Shown here: one piece after another, positions 62,677-64,000 of the stretch
Position numbering within the stretch: the stretch's first letter is position 1
Layout of the letters: the number at the start of each line of letters is the position of its first letter
Origin: RGIG3178 sp964533965
GTDB lineage: Bacteria > Bacillota > Clostridia > Christensenellales > QAND01
Direction of reading: 5' to 3'
Assembly: GCA_964533965.1 (NCBI GenBank)
Contig: CAZHNN010000003.1
Span: 1 to 64,000 of the forward strand
DNA: 64,000 nucleotides
The notes under the pieces: model-generated
Told to the model about the DNA's origin: nothing
What the model saw: the letters and a program-made list of their open reading frames with translations, nothing else
The model's database searches: none
Made by a program: the position numbers and the translations under genes

Positions 62677-62994
62677 ATGTACATTTACCCTGGAGAGTTT
62701 TCTATGTTCCACATCATGTCTGCGGGGGCATTCGTGTTCGCCGTCGTCTTTTTCCTGCTGTTCCTGGCTCTTTGGGCCTTCATCAGCTACCGGTTTGCGT
62801 GCATAGCCGAACAGAAGGGCTACAGCAAGACAGCCTATTTCTTCTGTGCGTTCTTTCTTCTCGTGATCGGATGCCTGTGGATCGCAGCACTCAAGGATAA
62901 GGTGATGGACCGCAAGCTGGACCGCATCCTTGAAGATCTGGAAGGCCAGAAGGCGCTGAACAAGGTGGAGTTTGGAGAGCATAAGCCTGTCTGA
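62677..62994 (+). CDS. Small membrane protein
   Basis: 105 residues; GAGGGGGA lies ahead of the ATG. Two helices (FVFAVVFFLLFLALWAFI and AYFFCAFFLLVIGCLWIAAL) and a charged C-terminal helix, KDKVMDRKLDRILEDLEGQ. No family recognised. Confidence 0.7.
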   Translation: MYIYPGEFSMFHIMSAGAFVFAVVFFLLFLALWAFISYRFACIAEQKGYSKTAYFFCAFFLLVIGCLWIAALKDKVMDRKLDRILEDLEGQKALNKVEFGEHKPV

Positions 62995-63008
62995 GAGATA
63001 GCCAACTA

Positions 63009-63038
63009 AAAAAGCCCGCATGTGCGGGCTTTTCTTTT
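63009..63038 (+). terminator. Terminator after the small membrane protein gene
   Basis: AAAAAGCCCGCA and TGCGGGCTTTT pair around two bases, followed by CTTTTT. Confidence 0.85.
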
Positions 63039-63040
63039 TA

Positions 63041-63158
63041 TCTATACCGCTCGCCACCCGTTAAGGTATGGGGTTTTCACCCCTATAACCCCTTCAGGGA
63101 GAGGCTATAGGGGACACAGTCCCCTTTCCACCATCGGGCGGAGGGTGGGTTTAGATCC
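63041..63158. repeat. Palindromic intergenic repeat, large copy
   Basis: Outer arms CTATACCGCTCGCCACCCG (63042-63060) and CGGGCGGAGGGTGGGTTTAG (63135-63154) are inverted. Nested hairpins: GGGGTTTTCACCCC (63070-63083) and GGGGACACAGTCCCC (63110-63124). At 118 bases this is the longest copy of the family. Confidence 0.75.
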
Positions 63159-63195
63159 TCCCACCGAACGGCCTCAAAATAAAACCATATCTCTT

Positions 63196-64000
63196 CTATG
63201 CTGCCACTTTCAGCTTCTTTTGTGCCATCAGCCGGTTGGTGATCATAAAAAGCGCCACAGTTACCGTTACAATCGCGGCCGACACGAGGTAATACGTCCG
63301 TACGCCCTCGCCGGTTGTGGCGATCAGGCTTCCCACCAGCACGCTAACGATCATAGCCGACAGCGCCAGTGCCGTGCTGTTGAGCATCTGAACGGTGCTG
63401 CGCAGCTCAGGCGGCGCCACCTCCTGCGCATAGAGCACCTGGCTTACGCTGAACAGCCCCGAATTGAAGCCCAGTATCAGGCCGTTTGCCAGAATGGAAG
63501 CTGTGCTGCCGGCCATAAAGAACGCGATCTCACCCAGACCCGTGACAAAAACGGAAAACACCAACGTCCTTCGTGCACCGAATTTTCGCACCAGGCGGCT
63601 GGAAATATACATCATGGGGATGGCGCACAGCGGGCGTATGACGTTGTACCACGCCAACACCGACGTATCGGCGTGGATCACCTTTAAAAGATACGGGATG
63701 CAGATGGTCATGGAGCAACTGGGGATATACGCTATCGTAACGAACAGGACCAGCATCAAGATCGGGCCTTTGAACAGGCCGCCCAGATGCATGTCGCGGA
63801 ACCGCACGCGTTCGGAGGTTTCGGATACGACATCCGGCAACGGCCGCATGATGAACAGCAACACGATCGCCACAAGGCCGCCGCCGTAATAGCTCACGCC
63901 TACCGTGCCGAACCTTTTTATCAGAAAGGCGAAGATCACCCCAGCCAGCGCGCTTGCGATGGAAGAAAATATCCGCATCTTGCCATATTCCATGCCGGGG
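63196..64000 (-). CDS. MFS transporter, 5' part cut off by the window end
   Basis: At least 268 residues of the C-terminal part, running off the right edge. About eight helices remain. The first visible residues, EYGKMRIFSSIASALAG, fit the loop and fifth helix of a major facilitator of the nucleoside/sugar-symporter-like type. The full gene should be about 400 residues. Substrate unknown. Confidence 0.8.
   Translation of the reverse strand, partial: PGMEYGKMRIFSSIASALAGVIFAFLIKRFGTVGVSYYGGGLVAIVLLFIMRPLPDVVSETSERVRFRDMHLGGLFKGPILMLVLFVTIAYIPSCSMTICIPYLLKVIHADTSVLAWYNVIRPLCAIPMMYISSRLVRKFGARRTLVFSVFVTGLGEIAFFMAGSTASILANGLILGFNSGLFSVSQVLYAQEVAPPELRSTVQMLNSTALALSAMIVSVLVGSLIATTGEGVRTYYLVSAAIVTVTVALFMITNRLMAQKKLKVAA

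Noticed and set aside
63022..63687. Plus-strand 221-codon frame opposite the MFS gene
   Set aside because: It runs through a palindromic repeat and the antisense of a clear transporter gene.
1..64000. tRNA, rRNA, phage, integrase or insertion sequence genes
   Set aside because: Looked for on both strands. No clover-leaf with CCA, no rRNA core sequence and no transposase or integrase motif was seen.

Overview
The window looks like a chromosomal contig from an endospore-forming, motile member of the Clostridia (Bacillota) with roughly balanced GC content. The evidence is two spore germinant-receptor operons, a Spo0A-type response regulator, a motAB pair behind a sigma-D-like promoter, a membrane pyrophosphatase, T-rich intrinsic terminators and strong AGGAGG-type ribosome sites. 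No rRNA, tRNA, CRISPR array, transposase or phage gene is recognisable. One 10-N assembly gap (21068-21077) interrupts the pyrophosphatase gene.

Layout. 0-5 kb: a duplicated-domain protein of unknown function, a two-gene chromate transporter, a convergent arsR-arsD-like pair with an unusual Cys/His tail, and a YkvI-type transporter. 5-9 kb: a membrane-anchored PAS/GAF/GGDEF protein with a degenerate HD-GYP domain, then seven near-identical hairpins in tandem and a small exported protein. 9-17.4 kb: two tandem paralogous ger operons, both ordered A-C-D-B. 17.5-25.8 kb: motAB, an MFS exporter, an H+-pyrophosphatase, a CsoR-family repressor with an EamA transporter, and a PadR repressor with a polyferredoxin membrane protein. 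26-27.5 kb: a YmaF-like protein and a two-domain lipoprotein.

27.7-38.7 kb is one branched-chain amino acid operon: ilvB-ilvN-ilvC-ilvD-leuA-cimA-leuC-leuD-leuB. The genes are tightly packed. CimA makes citramalate, so isoleucine can be made from pyruvate with LeuB/C/D serving both pathways. A short leader ORF packed with Val, Ile and Leu codons lies in front of it, followed by a strong terminator. That is the layout of ribosome-mediated attenuation, where T-box control would be expected in Clostridia.

38.8-47.5 kb: small membrane proteins (one VanZ-like), a 1213-residue multi-PAS histidine kinase paired with a Spo0A-like regulator, and a PrsW-type protease. 47.6-64 kb: a 5'-nucleotidase, the nickel-pincer cofactor genes larE-larB-larC without larA, a nitroreductase, three small membrane proteins (CBO0543 type), GIY-YIG and DUF2087 proteins, a divergent cis-prenyltransferase, a QueG-like Fe-S protein, DUF1905, GNAT and metallo-beta-lactamase genes, an AT-rich probable import, a YdjC-like deacetylase, a probable structured RNA and the 3' part of an MFS gene. 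This last 16 kb carries many copies of a GC-rich palindromic intergenic repeat.

The leads most worth testing are the ilv attenuator, the tandem hairpin array, the Spo0A-like/PAS-kinase pair, the ArsD-like protein with relocated metal ligands, the intergenic palindromes and the RNA candidate at 62.15-62.47 kb.
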